DNA from: Bacteroidota bacterium
GTDB taxonomy: Bacteria; Bacteroidota; Bacteroidia; UBA4408
Direction of reading: 5' to 3'
Assembly: GCA_016721765.1 (NCBI GenBank)
Contig: JADKHO010000001.1
Coordinates: forward strand, 980,001-1,044,000
DNA length: 64,000 nucleotides
The translations under genes and the position numbers were made by a program. Within the stretch, counting starts at the first letter, position 1, and each line of letters starts with the position of its first letter. The notes under the pieces were generated by a model. The model saw nothing but the letters and a program-made list of their open reading frames with translations. It was not told the origin of the DNA and did not search any database. Positions 1-8,658 of the stretch are shown one piece after another.

Positions 1-24
1 TTAACATCAGATGAATCAGATTAT

Positions 25-32
25 TAACTTTG
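25..32 (+). promoter_or_regulatory. Bacteroidota -7 promoter element
   Basis: TAACTTTG matches the Bacteroidota -7 consensus TAnnTTTG. It lies 41 bases before the chosen ATG at 74, giving an expected leader of roughly 35 bases. No good TTTG was seen at the -33 position; the window edge limits the view. Confidence 0.45.
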
Positions 33-73
33 CTCAAGAATTTGTTCATTTAACCCTTAATACCAAACCAATT

Positions 74-2620
74 ATGAAAAGTAAACACCACGCATTTAAA
101 CTAGTCGCTTTTTTACTCTTAATGTTTCGTTTTCCTGCTTTTGCACAACAAGGTAGCTTGCTGTTTGATGGTGTCGACGACAAGGTAGTTGTTCCGGCAA
201 ATACCGCTTTTAATTCTGCCAATAGCCTAACCTGCGAAGCATGGATAAATGCCACGCAATGGAAAGCCCAAATTTATCAAGGAACGATCGTCGGAAAAGA
301 CGGAAGCAATACAAGTGGATATGCGCTGCGATGTGGTGCTAATGGAAAACTAAGCTTTGTTATTGGCGGCCCCGGCGGGTGGACCGAAGCAACTTGCGGC
401 AGCATTATGCAGGCAAATGTATGGACACATGTGGCCGGTGTGTTTGACAATGGCGCAATAAAGATTTACGTAAATGGTAACTTGGTGGGCACCAACACTG
501 CCTCTACAATTACGGCATCAACGGTTAGTTTATTAATTGGTGAAAGCCCGGGTTTTGCCGGTCGTGTCTTTAAAGGGTATTTAGATGAAGTTAGAATATG
601 GAACGTAGCACGCTCTCAGGCGGATATATTGGCAAATATGACCGTTGACTTGCCGAACAATGAACCTGGTTTGGTGGCCTATTACAAATTTAATCAAATT
701 AGCGGGACAAGCACACCAAATGAGATTTCTGCAACAGTTAATACAATTGGCACATTAACAAACTTTCCAGCTAATCCATGGTCTACCGGCTACGTGCCAC
801 CCAGCACAGATATTAGCGCCAGTGCCGTTTTGTCGCCCGATGTCATAACCTATTATTCCGGAGCCTCTCGCGTGCGTGCTGCTTTTAAAAACACCGGACT
901 AGATACAGTAACCGGTTTTTCTGTGGGGTATATTTTAAATAATGGAACTCCTGTTGTTGAAAGTATCACACAAACGTTATTGCCCAATCAAGAAATAAAT
1001 TACGCTTTTCACGATGTAATTGAAAGTGTTGGAAATACTAGTAATTTAAAGGTATTCACAGCCCTTGCTGCTGATAATAACGCACTTAACGATACAACAC
1101 GATTAACGCTTACAAAACCAAGTAATGGTATTTACACACTCCCAATTTTTACTGCTGTGCGACACAATTTTGGAGCTTTTGGTCAAACGCAACATGTAGT
1201 TATGCCCTTGCCGGATAACAACACGCGGTTCAGCCAAATTATTATGAAAATAAGTGTCGCCTGCCCTTCAAGTGGCTGCGATCCGTGGGATCAACCGGCT
1301 AAAATTTCGCTGGTAAAAAATGGTCAAACATATGAATTGGCGCGCTTTATTACACCCTATGGTAAAGCTTGCGGTCCATGGACAATTGATGTTACCGATT
1401 TCAAATCCTTGCTGCAAGGAAACTGCGATTTCGAATCCTATATTCAAGTTTGGGGTGCCTCTGGTTGGTTGCTAACGGTAACACTTGATTTTATTGAGGC
1501 AACAAGCCCTCTCCCCTATCAGAAAATTACTCGTCTATGGGAAAATGATAACTGGGTTTATGGAGATCCTAACATAAGCTATGATTTACCTTTGCAAACA
1601 GTTTCAATAAACCCGCAAACGCAAGCAGTGGATATGCGTATGACAAATACCGGGCATGGACAAGCAAATACAAACAACGCTGCCGAATTTTCCATTAAAA
1701 CACACACTGTTCAGGTAAATGGTAGCACTGTTGCCAATCATTATTTATGGAAAGCTGATTGTGATTTAAATACCTGTAGCAATCAAAGCGGAACATGGGT
1801 ATATGATCGCGCGGGTTGGTGTCCGGGTCAAGGTGTGGATCCCTATTGGGTGAATTTAAATTCACAATTTAGTGCAGGCCAAAACTTAACTGTGGATTAT
1901 ACACTTCAGCCTTATGTAAACTTATTAAACACTGGCTACAACGGAGGCAGCCACACTGAACCACATTATAAAATTCATTCATTTTTGGTCGAAAAATCCA
2001 ATGTATTTATTGATGGAGATTCGCTTATCAATGCTTCTGCCTTACGCCTCTCCTACCCTATTAACAATGCCCAACTCGGAGCATCCACCCCTATAAAAGT
2101 GTGGTTAAAAAACAACGGAACTACTGCGCTTTCTGGGTTTAATATTTATTGTTTCGTAAATGGCTCTTTGCTTACCAAGGATGTTCCTAACTTATTGCTC
2201 CTAGCGGGAGATAGCATAGAGTACACTTTTTCCCTTACTGGAAATTTTGTTTCCGGCATAGAGTATCACATTGCTGCTTTGGTTGATATAGCTAATGATG
2301 CGGCAAGTTCGGACGATGTTGCTTCGGTGATCATAAATAGTACTGTGGGGCAAATTGAACTTTCGCAAATCAATCCTAGCTTAACTATTTTTCCCAACCC
2401 TACAAAGGGTACTTTTACCTTAAAAACCGACAACCTTAAAGAGGATGCACAAATTACGATATCAGATCTAAGTGGAAAAGTTATATTTCAATCAAGCTAT
2501 TCTCTTGAGCAAGCAACAAAAGGGGTAATATTTAACACCGGTTTTGCTGAAGGCTTTTACATTATTGAGATGAAAGGCAAAAGCACACGTATGTTTGAGA
2601 AACTAATTATCAATAATTAA
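74..2620 (+). CDS. Secreted LamG plus PNGase F-like domain protein with T9SS sorting tail
   Basis: 848 residues. The start at 74 is chosen over an upstream ATG at 11 because it directly precedes a signal peptide (MKSKHH...FPAFAQ). A LamG/concanavalin-like domain (about residues 25-215) is followed by a middle segment and then two domains resembling peptide-N-glycosidase F (about 370-650). Matching landmarks are CDPWD, RFITPY, IDVTDFKSLL and DRAGWCPG. By alignment from memory to PNGase F, catalytic Asp60 is conserved (Asp406) and Glu206 is conserved (Glu538), but Glu118 is Gln458 (YIQVW against YTETW). The C-terminus has the T9SS type A pattern (FPNPTKGTF, then FAEGFYIIEM). The likely role is binding or de-glycosylating glycoproteins outside the cell; activity is uncertain because of the Glu-to-Gln change. 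It has its own promoter and a downstream hairpin. Confidence 0.8.
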   Translation: MKSKHHAFKLVAFLLLMFRFPAFAQQGSLLFDGVDDKVVVPANTAFNSANSLTCEAWINATQWKAQIYQGTIVGKDGSNTSGYALRCGANGKLSFVIGGPGGWTEATCGSIMQANVWTHVAGVFDNGAIKIYVNGNLVGTNTASTITASTVSLLIGESPGFAGRVFKGYLDEVRIWNVARSQADILANMTVDLPNNEPGLVAYYKFNQISGTSTPNEISATVNTIGTLTNFPANPWSTGYVPPSTDISASAVLSPDVITYYSGASRVRAAFKNTGLDTVTGFSVGYILNNGTPVVESITQTLLPNQEINYAFHDVIESVGNTSNLKVFTALAADNNALNDTTRLTLTKPSNGIYTLPIFTAVRHNFGAFGQTQHVVMPLPDNNTRFSQIIMKISVACPSSGCDPWDQPAKISLVKNGQTYELARFITPYGKACGPWTIDVTDFKSLLQGNCDFESYIQVWGASGWLLTVTLDFIEATSPLPYQKITRLWENDNWVYGDPNISYDLPLQTVSINPQTQAVDMRMTNTGHGQANTNNAAEFSIKTHTVQVNGSTVANHYLWKADCDLNTCSNQSGTWVYDRAGWCPGQGVDPYWVNLNSQFSAGQNLTVDYTLQPYVNLLNTGYNGGSHTEPHYKIHSFLVEKSNVFIDGDSLINASALRLSYPINNAQLGASTPIKVWLKNNGTTALSGFNIYCFVNGSLLTKDVPNLLLLAGDSIEYTFSLTGNFVSGIEYHIAALVDIANDAASSDDVASVIINSTVGQIELSQINPSLTIFPNPTKGTFTLKTDNLKEDAQITISDLSGKVIFQSSYSLEQATKGVIFNTGFAEGFYIIEMKGKSTRMFEKLIINN

Positions 2621-2650
2621 GCACCTACTTAATCGTGCTTACTTTTTATT
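2619..2650 (+). terminator. Possible intrinsic terminator
   Basis: AAGCAC (2619-2624) pairs with GTGCTT (2635-2640) across a 10-base loop and is followed by a T-rich stretch (actttttatttt). The stem overlaps the stop codon of the preceding gene. The 6-bp stem is short, so this is tentative. Confidence 0.4.
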
Positions 2651-2651
2651 T

Positions 2652-2659
2652 TACATTTG
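2652..2659 (+). promoter_or_regulatory. Bacteroidota -7 promoter element
   Basis: TACATTTG fits TAnnTTTG, 25 bases before the ATG at 2685. This implies a leader of about 20 bases for the barrel protein gene. Confidence 0.45.
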
Positions 2660-2684
2660 TGGAATAAACCTAAAAACCATTTCT

Positions 2685-3407
2685 ATGAAACTAGCAAAAT
2701 CAATTGTAATTATTGCTTTATTATCAATAAGCTTCGGCGTAAGTGCCCAAAAAGCAGAGGTTGGCTTAAGTGGTGGAGTTGGAACAACTTGGCTAATGAA
2801 TAAAAATGTGTTCGATTATGGCGACAATCTTGATCCTGTTGTTTCCCTTGGAGGTAACTATGGAATTGCCGCAACCGTATATTTTACCGAGAAAGTAGGT
2901 CTTGGAATTGAGCTAAACAATGCAATTGTAAATCAAAAATACAAAGGCGTTATTGGCTCTTCTGATTATGATTCAAAAACCAAAATAACCTATTTTGATA
3001 TACCTCTTTTATTAAAACTAAAGTCGGGAAAGTCCGGGTTTTATTTTGAAATTGGGCCAAAATTAAGCTATGTTTTAAACGCAACTGAGGAGTATAATTC
3101 TTCCCTCCAAACTTTGAGTTACAATGGTACTGGAGTAAGAAACGATTTTAACGCTACTGTAATTTCAGGAGTTGTTGGCATTGGCGGTAGAATTAATGTG
3201 GTGGACGCATTAACCATATCTCTCGGATTGCGCCTCTCCGGAGGAATAACAGATGCAACAAAAGAGTATGATATTACTACTATTGGTAATTCAGGGGTGA
3301 GCACAACTGCAGCAAATGTTGGGTCTGATGGCGTTTTGGATTACAAGCGCACTACCCTCGCCACCGGTGGTTTGCAAATTGGAGTTTTATATAGAATTGG
3401 TAAATAA
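2685..3407 (+). CDS. Outer-membrane beta-barrel protein (porin family-like)
   Basis: 240 residues with a clear signal peptide (cleavage after SFGVSAQ). The rest alternates short beta-strand-like segments (GLSGGVGTTWL, YGIAATVYFTEKVGLGIELN, FYFEIGPKLSYVL, ALTISLGLRLSGG) and ends GLQIGVLYRIGK, typical of the OMP_b-brl_2/PorT-like small barrels of Bacteroidota. It probably sits in the outer membrane. Ligand and partner are not evident. It is a single-gene unit between its own promoter and a strong terminator. Confidence 0.7.
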   Translation: MKLAKSIVIIALLSISFGVSAQKAEVGLSGGVGTTWLMNKNVFDYGDNLDPVVSLGGNYGIAATVYFTEKVGLGIELNNAIVNQKYKGVIGSSDYDSKTKITYFDIPLLLKLKSGKSGFYFEIGPKLSYVLNATEEYNSSLQTLSYNGTGVRNDFNATVISGVVGIGGRINVVDALTISLGLRLSGGITDATKEYDITTIGNSGVSTTAANVGSDGVLDYKRTTLATGGLQIGVLYRIGK

Positions 3408-3424
3408 TTTTACATCTGTCACCC

Positions 3425-3461
3425 AAAAGACCTGCAGATTTTTTCTGTGGGTCTTTTTTTT
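3425..3461 (+). terminator. Intrinsic terminator
   Basis: A 13-bp stem (3425-3437 with 3445-3457, including two G:U pairs) closes a 7-base T-rich loop and runs into eight T residues. It ends the outer-membrane protein transcript just before mnmG. Confidence 0.85.
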
Positions 3462-3573
3462 GAACCACTTTTGTCCTTTCCTTGATGGCATTCCTGCTTT
3501 TTAAAACATGAACATGCCCTTCCTTTCTGAAGCGGTGTTCTGCTTCCTCGCTCGCTAAATAATAAATAATCAG

Positions 3574-3581
3574 TACTTTTG
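3574..3581 (+). promoter_or_regulatory. mnmG -7 promoter element, possibly leaderless
   Basis: TACTTTTG fits TAnnTTTG and ends only 4 bases before the mnmG ATG at 3586. Transcription would then begin at or almost at the start codon, suggesting a leaderless mRNA. No matching -33 TTTG was found. Confidence 0.45.
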
Positions 3582-3585
3582 CGCC

Positions 3586-5478
3586 ATGTTCAAAAATTAT
3601 GATGTTATTGTTGTTGGTGCCGGTCACGCCGGATGTGAAGCAGCTGCTGCAGCGGCCAATTTAGGCTCGAGTGTGCTGCTTGTTACCATGAACATGCAAA
3701 CCATTGCTCAAATGAGCTGCAATCCAGCCATGGGGGGCATTGCAAAGGGACAAATTGTGAGAGAAATTGACGCCCTTGGTGGCTATTCCGGCATTGTTTC
3801 GGATAAAACTGCCATTCAGTTTCGTTTGCTTAACCGAAGCAAGGGTCCTGCTATGTGGAGTCCTCGCGTGCAAAGCGATAGACAACGATTTGCAGAAGAG
3901 TGGAGATTGCAATTAGAGCAAACCCCAAATGTTGATTTTTGGCAAGACATGGTTAAGGAATTGATTGTTGAAAATGGTACCGTTAAAGGTATTGTCACCG
4001 GAATGGGTATTCGCATTCATGCAAATTCGGTCGTATTAACCAATGGTACTTTTTTAAATGGTATCATACATATTGGAGAAAAACAATTTGGTGGTGGCAG
4101 GGCGTCCGAAAGCGCATCAAAAGGGATTACTGAACAATTAATCGAACTGGGCTTCGAATCGGGCCGTATGAAAACAGGAACCCCGCCAAGAATCGATGGT
4201 CGCTCACTTGACTATTCGAAAATGGAAGAACAAACAGGGGATGAGCTGCCGGGTAAATTTTCCTTTTTACCTAACACCTCACCGTTCTACTCCTCAACAC
4301 TAACAGGTGAAAAAAAGGAACAAAAGAGTTGTCATATTACTTATACCAATGATGCGGTTCATGAAATTTTAAGAACCGGATTCGAAAAATCACCAATGTT
4401 TCAAGGCAGAATTAAAGGCCTTGGTCCAAGGTATTGTCCATCTATCGAAGATAAAATAACTCGCTTCGCAGAAAGAGAGCGACATCAAATTTTTGTTGAA
4501 CCGGAGGGATGGAATACTGTTGAGATTTATGTAAACGGGTTTTCTACTTCCTTGCCAGAAGAGGTGCAATACAAGGCATTGAAACTAATTCCAGGCTTTG
4601 AAAAGGTTCGTATGTTTCGACCTGGTTATGCAATTGAGTACGATTATTTTCCACCGCATCAATTAAGTCTAAGCTTAGAAACAAAGCTAATTTCAAATCT
4701 GTTTTTCGCCGGACAAATAAATGGGACAACCGGCTACGAAGAAGCGGCATGTCAAGGATTGATGGCAGGTATTAATGCACACTTAAAAGTGGCAGGAAAA
4801 AACCCTTTTATTTTGCAACGCTCCGAAGCATACATCGGCGTACTAATTGACGACCTGGTTACAAAGGGCACGAACGAACCCTATCGCATGTTTACTTCAC
4901 GAGCAGAATATCGTATTTTACTCAGACAAGACAATGCTGATATTCGTTTAACGCCTCGTTCTTTTGAATTAGGTTTAGCATCTAAAGAAAGAATGGATAG
5001 AGTAGGGGAGAAGATGAAAGCAAGTAAAGAAATTAGTGCGTATTTTAAACAAATTAGCGCTGAGCCAAATTTAATTAATAACTATTTAGAGTCAATTGAG
5101 TCTGCTAGCATAAATCAAAAAATAAAGTATTTCAATGTGCTTTCTCGTCCAAATGTTTCTATAAATGAACTTGTAAAATACGATGAAACTCTGCGTGGGT
5201 TTATGGCAAATTATGATGAAGAATGTATTGAGCAAGCTGAAATATTATTGAAATATGAGGGCTATATCGAAAAGGAACAGGAGATGGTTGAAAAACAGTT
5301 ACGACTCGAAAACTTAGAATTGCACCATATTTTTGACTACAAAACAATCCCATCCTTATCTGCTGAAGCAAAGGATAAACTAAATAGGGTAAAGCCAAAA
5401 ACGATTGGCCAAGCTTCAAGAATTTCAGGAATTTCGCCGGCTGACATTTCCGTTTTAATGATTTTTATGGGGCGATAG
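3586..5478 (+). CDS. mnmG: tRNA uridine 5-carboxymethylaminomethyl modification enzyme MnmG (GidA)
   Basis: 630 residues, the usual family length. With MnmE it installs the cmnm5 group on wobble uridine 34 of certain tRNAs, using FAD and NADH. The N-terminal dinucleotide-binding motif GAGHAGCEAA is present, followed by CNPAMGGIAKG and family signatures such as KTGTPPRIDGR and GQINGTTGYEEAA. The C-terminal helical MnmE-binding part is complete. The start MFKNYDVIVVG matches the family. mnmE is not in this window. The gene is followed at once by a parS-like site, which fits the frequent location of gidA near chromosomal origins and par loci. Confidence 0.97.
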   Translation: MFKNYDVIVVGAGHAGCEAAAAAANLGSSVLLVTMNMQTIAQMSCNPAMGGIAKGQIVREIDALGGYSGIVSDKTAIQFRLLNRSKGPAMWSPRVQSDRQRFAEEWRLQLEQTPNVDFWQDMVKELIVENGTVKGIVTGMGIRIHANSVVLTNGTFLNGIIHIGEKQFGGGRASESASKGITEQLIELGFESGRMKTGTPPRIDGRSLDYSKMEEQTGDELPGKFSFLPNTSPFYSSTLTGEKKEQKSCHITYTNDAVHEILRTGFEKSPMFQGRIKGLGPRYCPSIEDKITRFAERERHQIFVEPEGWNTVEIYVNGFSTSLPEEVQYKALKLIPGFEKVRMFRPGYAIEYDYFPPHQLSLSLETKLISNLFFAGQINGTTGYEEAACQGLMAGINAHLKVAGKNPFILQRSEAYIGVLIDDLVTKGTNEPYRMFTSRAEYRILLRQDNADIRLTPRSFELGLASKERMDRVGEKMKASKEISAYFKQISAEPNLINNYLESIESASINQKIKYFNVLSRPNVSINELVKYDETLRGFMANYDEECIEQAEILLKYEGYIEKEQEMVEKQLRLENLELHHIFDYKTIPSLSAEAKDKLNRVKPKTIGQASRISGISPADISVLMIFMGR

Positions 5479-5506
5479 TTCTGCTCCTTGATAAAACCTC
5501 AAATAA

Positions 5507-5522
5507 TGTTTCACGTGAAACG
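5507..5522. other. Putative parS site 1 (ParB-binding centromere)
   Basis: TGTTTCACGTGAAACG matches the widely conserved parS consensus TGTTTCACGTGAAACA at 15 of 16 positions (last base differs). It lies in the 67-base gap between mnmG and the methyltransferase gene. ParB binding here would nucleate origin segregation. parA and parB are not in the window. Confidence 0.8.
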
Positions 5523-5545
5523 TATACAATAACCCAGTCCGATAT

Positions 5546-6436
5546 ATGGAAAAAATAGCCTCATGTCCCATTTGCAAAAACGAAACATTTAATGAGTTTA
5601 TCAAATGTAAAGATAATACTGTAACTAATGAAGTGTACACAATTGTTGAATGCAAGGGCTGCACTTTTAGGTTTACAAATCCTCGACCTGCGGCAAATGA
5701 AATCGGAAAATACTATGAATCTGATGACTATATTTCCCATTCAAATTCTAACAAAGGTATCTTTAATAAGCTATACCAAGTTATACGAAACTATACCATT
5801 TCCGGAAAAAAGTCACTAATCAGTCGATTTGTTTCACGTGGAACATTACTCGATATCGGTTGTGGAACGGGTGAGTTTTTAAACCATATGCGTTCCAAAA
5901 ACTGGGAAGTTAGAGGCATTGAGCCTGGCGATTTGGCGCGAAAATTTGCAGTAAGTAACTACAATTTGGATGTAAAGCCGGAGGATGCTCTCTCAGAAAT
6001 CGAAAACAATTCCTTTGATGTAATCACGCTTTGGCATGTGCTTGAACACGTGCACGAATTAGACAAAAGAGTAAAAGAATTAAACAGAATTATCAAGTCA
6101 GATGGTGTTGTATTTATTGCTGTTCCAAACTGCACCTCCTATGACGCAAGTTATTATAAAGAAAATTGGGCGGCATATGATGTGCCCAGACATTTATATC
6201 ATTTTACACCAAAAACTATCTCGAAACTCTTTACTCAACACGGATTTAATTTGGAGGAAATACAGCCCATGAAATTCGACTCCTTTTATGTCTCAATGCT
6301 TAGCGAAAAATATAAACTAGGAAAAATCAATTATTTCAAAGCAATACTCACCGGCCTAAAATCAAATTATCTTGCAATGAGTAGTAAAGAAAATACTTAT
6401 TCAAGCCAAATATATATCTTTAAAAAAGCCAACTAA
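5546..6436 (+). CDS. Class I SAM-dependent methyltransferase with N-terminal zinc ribbon
   Basis: 296 residues. The N-terminus has two Cys pairs (C7/C10 and C36/C39) like the zinc ribbon seen before many Methyltransf_23 enzymes. Motif I, LLDIGCGTGEFL, lies at about 101-112 and the post-motif region reads DVITLWHVLEHVHE. The substrate is unknown; related proteins act on small molecules or sugars. It lies 67 bases after mnmG on the same strand, so it may be cotranscribed. A second parS-like site is embedded in codons 95-100, just before motif I. Confidence 0.8.
   Translation: MEKIASCPICKNETFNEFIKCKDNTVTNEVYTIVECKGCTFRFTNPRPAANEIGKYYESDDYISHSNSNKGIFNKLYQVIRNYTISGKKSLISRFVSRGTLLDIGCGTGEFLNHMRSKNWEVRGIEPGDLARKFAVSNYNLDVKPEDALSEIENNSFDVITLWHVLEHVHELDKRVKELNRIIKSDGVVFIAVPNCTSYDASYYKENWAAYDVPRHLYHFTPKTISKLFTQHGFNLEEIQPMKFDSFYVSMLSEKYKLGKINYFKAILTGLKSNYLAMSSKENTYSSQIYIFKKAN
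5830..5845. other. Putative parS site 2, inside the methyltransferase gene
   Basis: TGTTTCACGTGGAACA matches the parS consensus at 15 of 16 positions (position 12 is G instead of A). It is read in frame as FVSRGT within the coding region, 323 bases from site 1. Two such sites this close are unlikely by chance. Confidence 0.75.
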
Positions 6437-6586
6437 TTACAGTCTATATATTGTAAAAAGGCTACTAGAATGTGTTATAACCCCAACTCTTCTTTTCTAT
6501 ATCCAACTCTTCCAAAGTGCCCTAAGAGTTGTGTCGCAAAAAGACGATTAAAGTTACTTAAGATTAAAAACAAATCACTCATTGCT

Positions 6587-7549
6587 TCATTCTATTTTTG
6601 TTACAAGCTTTGCACGTTCATCCCAAATAACAATATTCTGTTCAAGACTTGAAGTAAGAACCCTGCTTCCCCGCTTATTCCATGTTACTCCCCACAAATT
6701 ATCAGTTGATTGGCCTTCTGAAATTAGTTTCCCATGACTATCCCAAATCCTCAATTTATCGCTTGCTGTTGCCAATCGATTTCCCTTTGAATTCCAAGCT
6801 AAATTTCGGTATTCTCCCTTACTTATATCAATTGATTTAATTAGCTCGCCTTGCATAGTCCAAAACTGTAACAATGATTTTACCGTATCATCTCCATAAT
6901 CTCCTGTTACAAAAAATTTGCCCGATCTATGCCAAGCTATGCTTAAAATTAAAACATCTTCCGGCCTGTGATTAATAACCTTCAATAGAGTACCCTGCAT
7001 GTCATAAAAACGTATTTTATCACCAACGCAAGCAAGTATATCCAATTTGGGATGCCATTCAATTGCGGTTATGGATTTGCTGTTTTCACTGTTAAACTTT
7101 CTAATCAAATCACCTTTTAAATTAAAGATTAATATCTGTCCATCATTATCAGCAACAGCCAAATACTCACCTGTTCTATTCCAATCAACACCCCTAGCCC
7201 CATCCACCGAAACTCCTAATAAGTCAATTTTCTCATTTGTTTCTAAATCTATTATACTTGAATGTGTTACCGACATTTGTGTTGTAACTGCTAATAAATT
7301 TTTCACCGGATGCCACTTTATGCGTGTTATGGTATTACCAATATAAAAAGCCTTATAAACCTTTAACTCATTTCCATTATAAATTTTTAGTGTATCAGTA
7401 TTGCCACCAACCGCAATAAATTTTCCGTCAGGACTCCAATCTGCTGTCCAAAGAATTTGCTTTTCATTTGTTGCTTGAGAATAAGTATTGTTACAGATTA
7501 GTAAACTCAGAAACACAATTCTAACAACTCTAACTTTTAAACGGATCAT
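6587..7549 (-). CDS. Secreted seven-repeat WD40 beta-propeller protein
   Basis: 320 residues from the ATG at 7549, which starts a signal peptide (MIRLKVRVV...CNNTYSQ). A longer frame back to 7618 would need a TTG and would bury the signal. Seven WD40 repeats can be read, each starting with a W-S/H/N core (ADWSPDGKFIAV, IKWHPVKNLLAV, VDWNRTGEYLAV, IEWHPKLDILAC, IAWHRSGKFFVT, LAWNSKGNRLAT, VTWNKRGSRVLT), which would close one seven-bladed propeller. No enzymatic domain is present, so it is probably a periplasmic or surface scaffold. It runs convergently with the methyltransferase gene. A TAatTTTTG-like element with one extra base lies at 7616-7624. Confidence 0.75.
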   Translation of the reverse strand: MIRLKVRVVRIVFLSLLICNNTYSQATNEKQILWTADWSPDGKFIAVGGNTDTLKIYNGNELKVYKAFYIGNTITRIKWHPVKNLLAVTTQMSVTHSSIIDLETNEKIDLLGVSVDGARGVDWNRTGEYLAVADNDGQILIFNLKGDLIRKFNSENSKSITAIEWHPKLDILACVGDKIRFYDMQGTLLKVINHRPEDVLILSIAWHRSGKFFVTGDYGDDTVKSLLQFWTMQGELIKSIDISKGEYRNLAWNSKGNRLATASDKLRIWDSHGKLISEGQSTDNLWGVTWNKRGSRVLTSSLEQNIVIWDERAKLVTKIE

Positions 7550-7778
7550 ATCAAAATATTCACAAAATGCCATTAAAACCCTTACAATTTCAACAAATCT
7601 AAAAAACAATTGCGGCAAAAATTAACAATTGCAAAAACGAAGCTATTACACTTCGATTAAGCGTACAAGCCACCCGATGGGACTGATGTATAAAAAAGTT
7701 CCAAATAGCGCTTAAATCGCACGAAAAAACAGCCACTCTAGCGCCCTAGACAATCAATAATTACAGAGGAGCAAATGA

Positions 7779-8654
7779 CTATTTTATGGTGATTTGCTTC
7801 GAATAACTCGCACTTACTTCAAACCAACCAACCGGAATGAACTGCGTTTGAGTTTCATTTGAATTTGCATTTTTAATGTTGCTCTTCACATTATAGGGGG
7901 GTGTTGCAAACAAACCACCATTAATCATTTGGCTTTGTGCTTGATTTAAAAAATCATAGCTGGCGTGGTTAATACCATACATTTCAACTTTAACTGTTTC
8001 GCCGGGTGTAAATGGACTGTTAAAGTCATTTATTCCTTGACGATAAGGCACGATAAAAATTAACCCATCACCGTTGCCGAAAGCTGCTTCTTGGGCCGTT
8101 AGAATGGCATTGGGTTTATTGTTAAATGACCCATTTCTGTAAGTTCTAATCCAATAAAAATCTTGACGTCCAGCATTATCTCTTGCCCAAAACTCAGCCC
8201 TTATCACAGAATCGGCACTTAAACCATTTGCTTCTTTATATTGCGTCAGTGAATCAATCACCACAGAAGGTTGCATAGTAGTTGAGGAAACGTATTGTTG
8301 ACCATTGTAATCCACCACTAAATTGTAAACATGGCCAATTCTTGCCAAAGTATCTAGCGAGCCGGGAATCCACAAATACTTGCCGTCATTATCTGAATCT
8401 AAAAATGAATACGTATTTCCGATATCATCTGTAATTTTTACATCGGCTCCCAAGACAATAGGAGAGGGTGCGTTTTCGAAATAATCGGCTGTTTGTGTCA
8501 ACTTTATTATTTGTGGTTCCCGCTTATCATTTATCCAAGCATCCACAGTTATTTGCGATGTTCCCGGATCCAGTTTAATTTCCATCTTTTCTTCACACGA
8601 TAAGAGAAGTATCGAAGATGAAAACATTATAAAATACTTTACAAATTTCTTCAT
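7779..8654 (-). CDS. DUF4249 lipoprotein, partner of the TonB receptor
   Basis: 291 residues from the ATG at 8654, giving a lipoprotein signal ending LLLSC; a longer frame starting at 8702 overlaps the receptor gene and hides the lipobox. The body fits DUF4249 (TVDAWINDKREPQIIKL, ADVKITDDIGNTYSF). Genes of this type regularly follow TonB-dependent receptors in Bacteroidota and are thought to act at the cell surface in uptake. Only 4 bases separate it from the receptor gene, so the two form an operon. The substrate is unknown. Confidence 0.8.
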   Translation of the reverse strand: MKKFVKYFIMFSSSILLLSCEEKMEIKLDPGTSQITVDAWINDKREPQIIKLTQTADYFENAPSPIVLGADVKITDDIGNTYSFLDSDNDGKYLWIPGSLDTLARIGHVYNLVVDYNGQQYVSSTTMQPSVVIDSLTQYKEANGLSADSVIRAEFWARDNAGRQDFYWIRTYRNGSFNNKPNAILTAQEAAFGNGDGLIFIVPYRQGINDFNSPFTPGETVKVEMYGINHASYDFLNQAQSQMINGGLFATPPYNVKSNIKNANSNETQTQFIPVGWFEVSASYSKQITIK

Positions 8655-8658
8655 ATAC

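Noticed and set aside
46..255. Open frame on the minus strand across the signal peptide of the first gene
   Set aside because: No coding character; covered by the well-supported secreted protein on the other strand.
6046..6056. A further CACGTG in the methyltransferase gene
   Set aside because: The flanks (GAACACGTGCACG) do not match parS.
6483..6531. Repeated CCAACTCTTC and a small hairpin CAACTCTT/AAGAGTTG between two convergent genes
   Set aside because: An 8-bp stem with a 12-base loop and no T tract; too weak to call a terminator.
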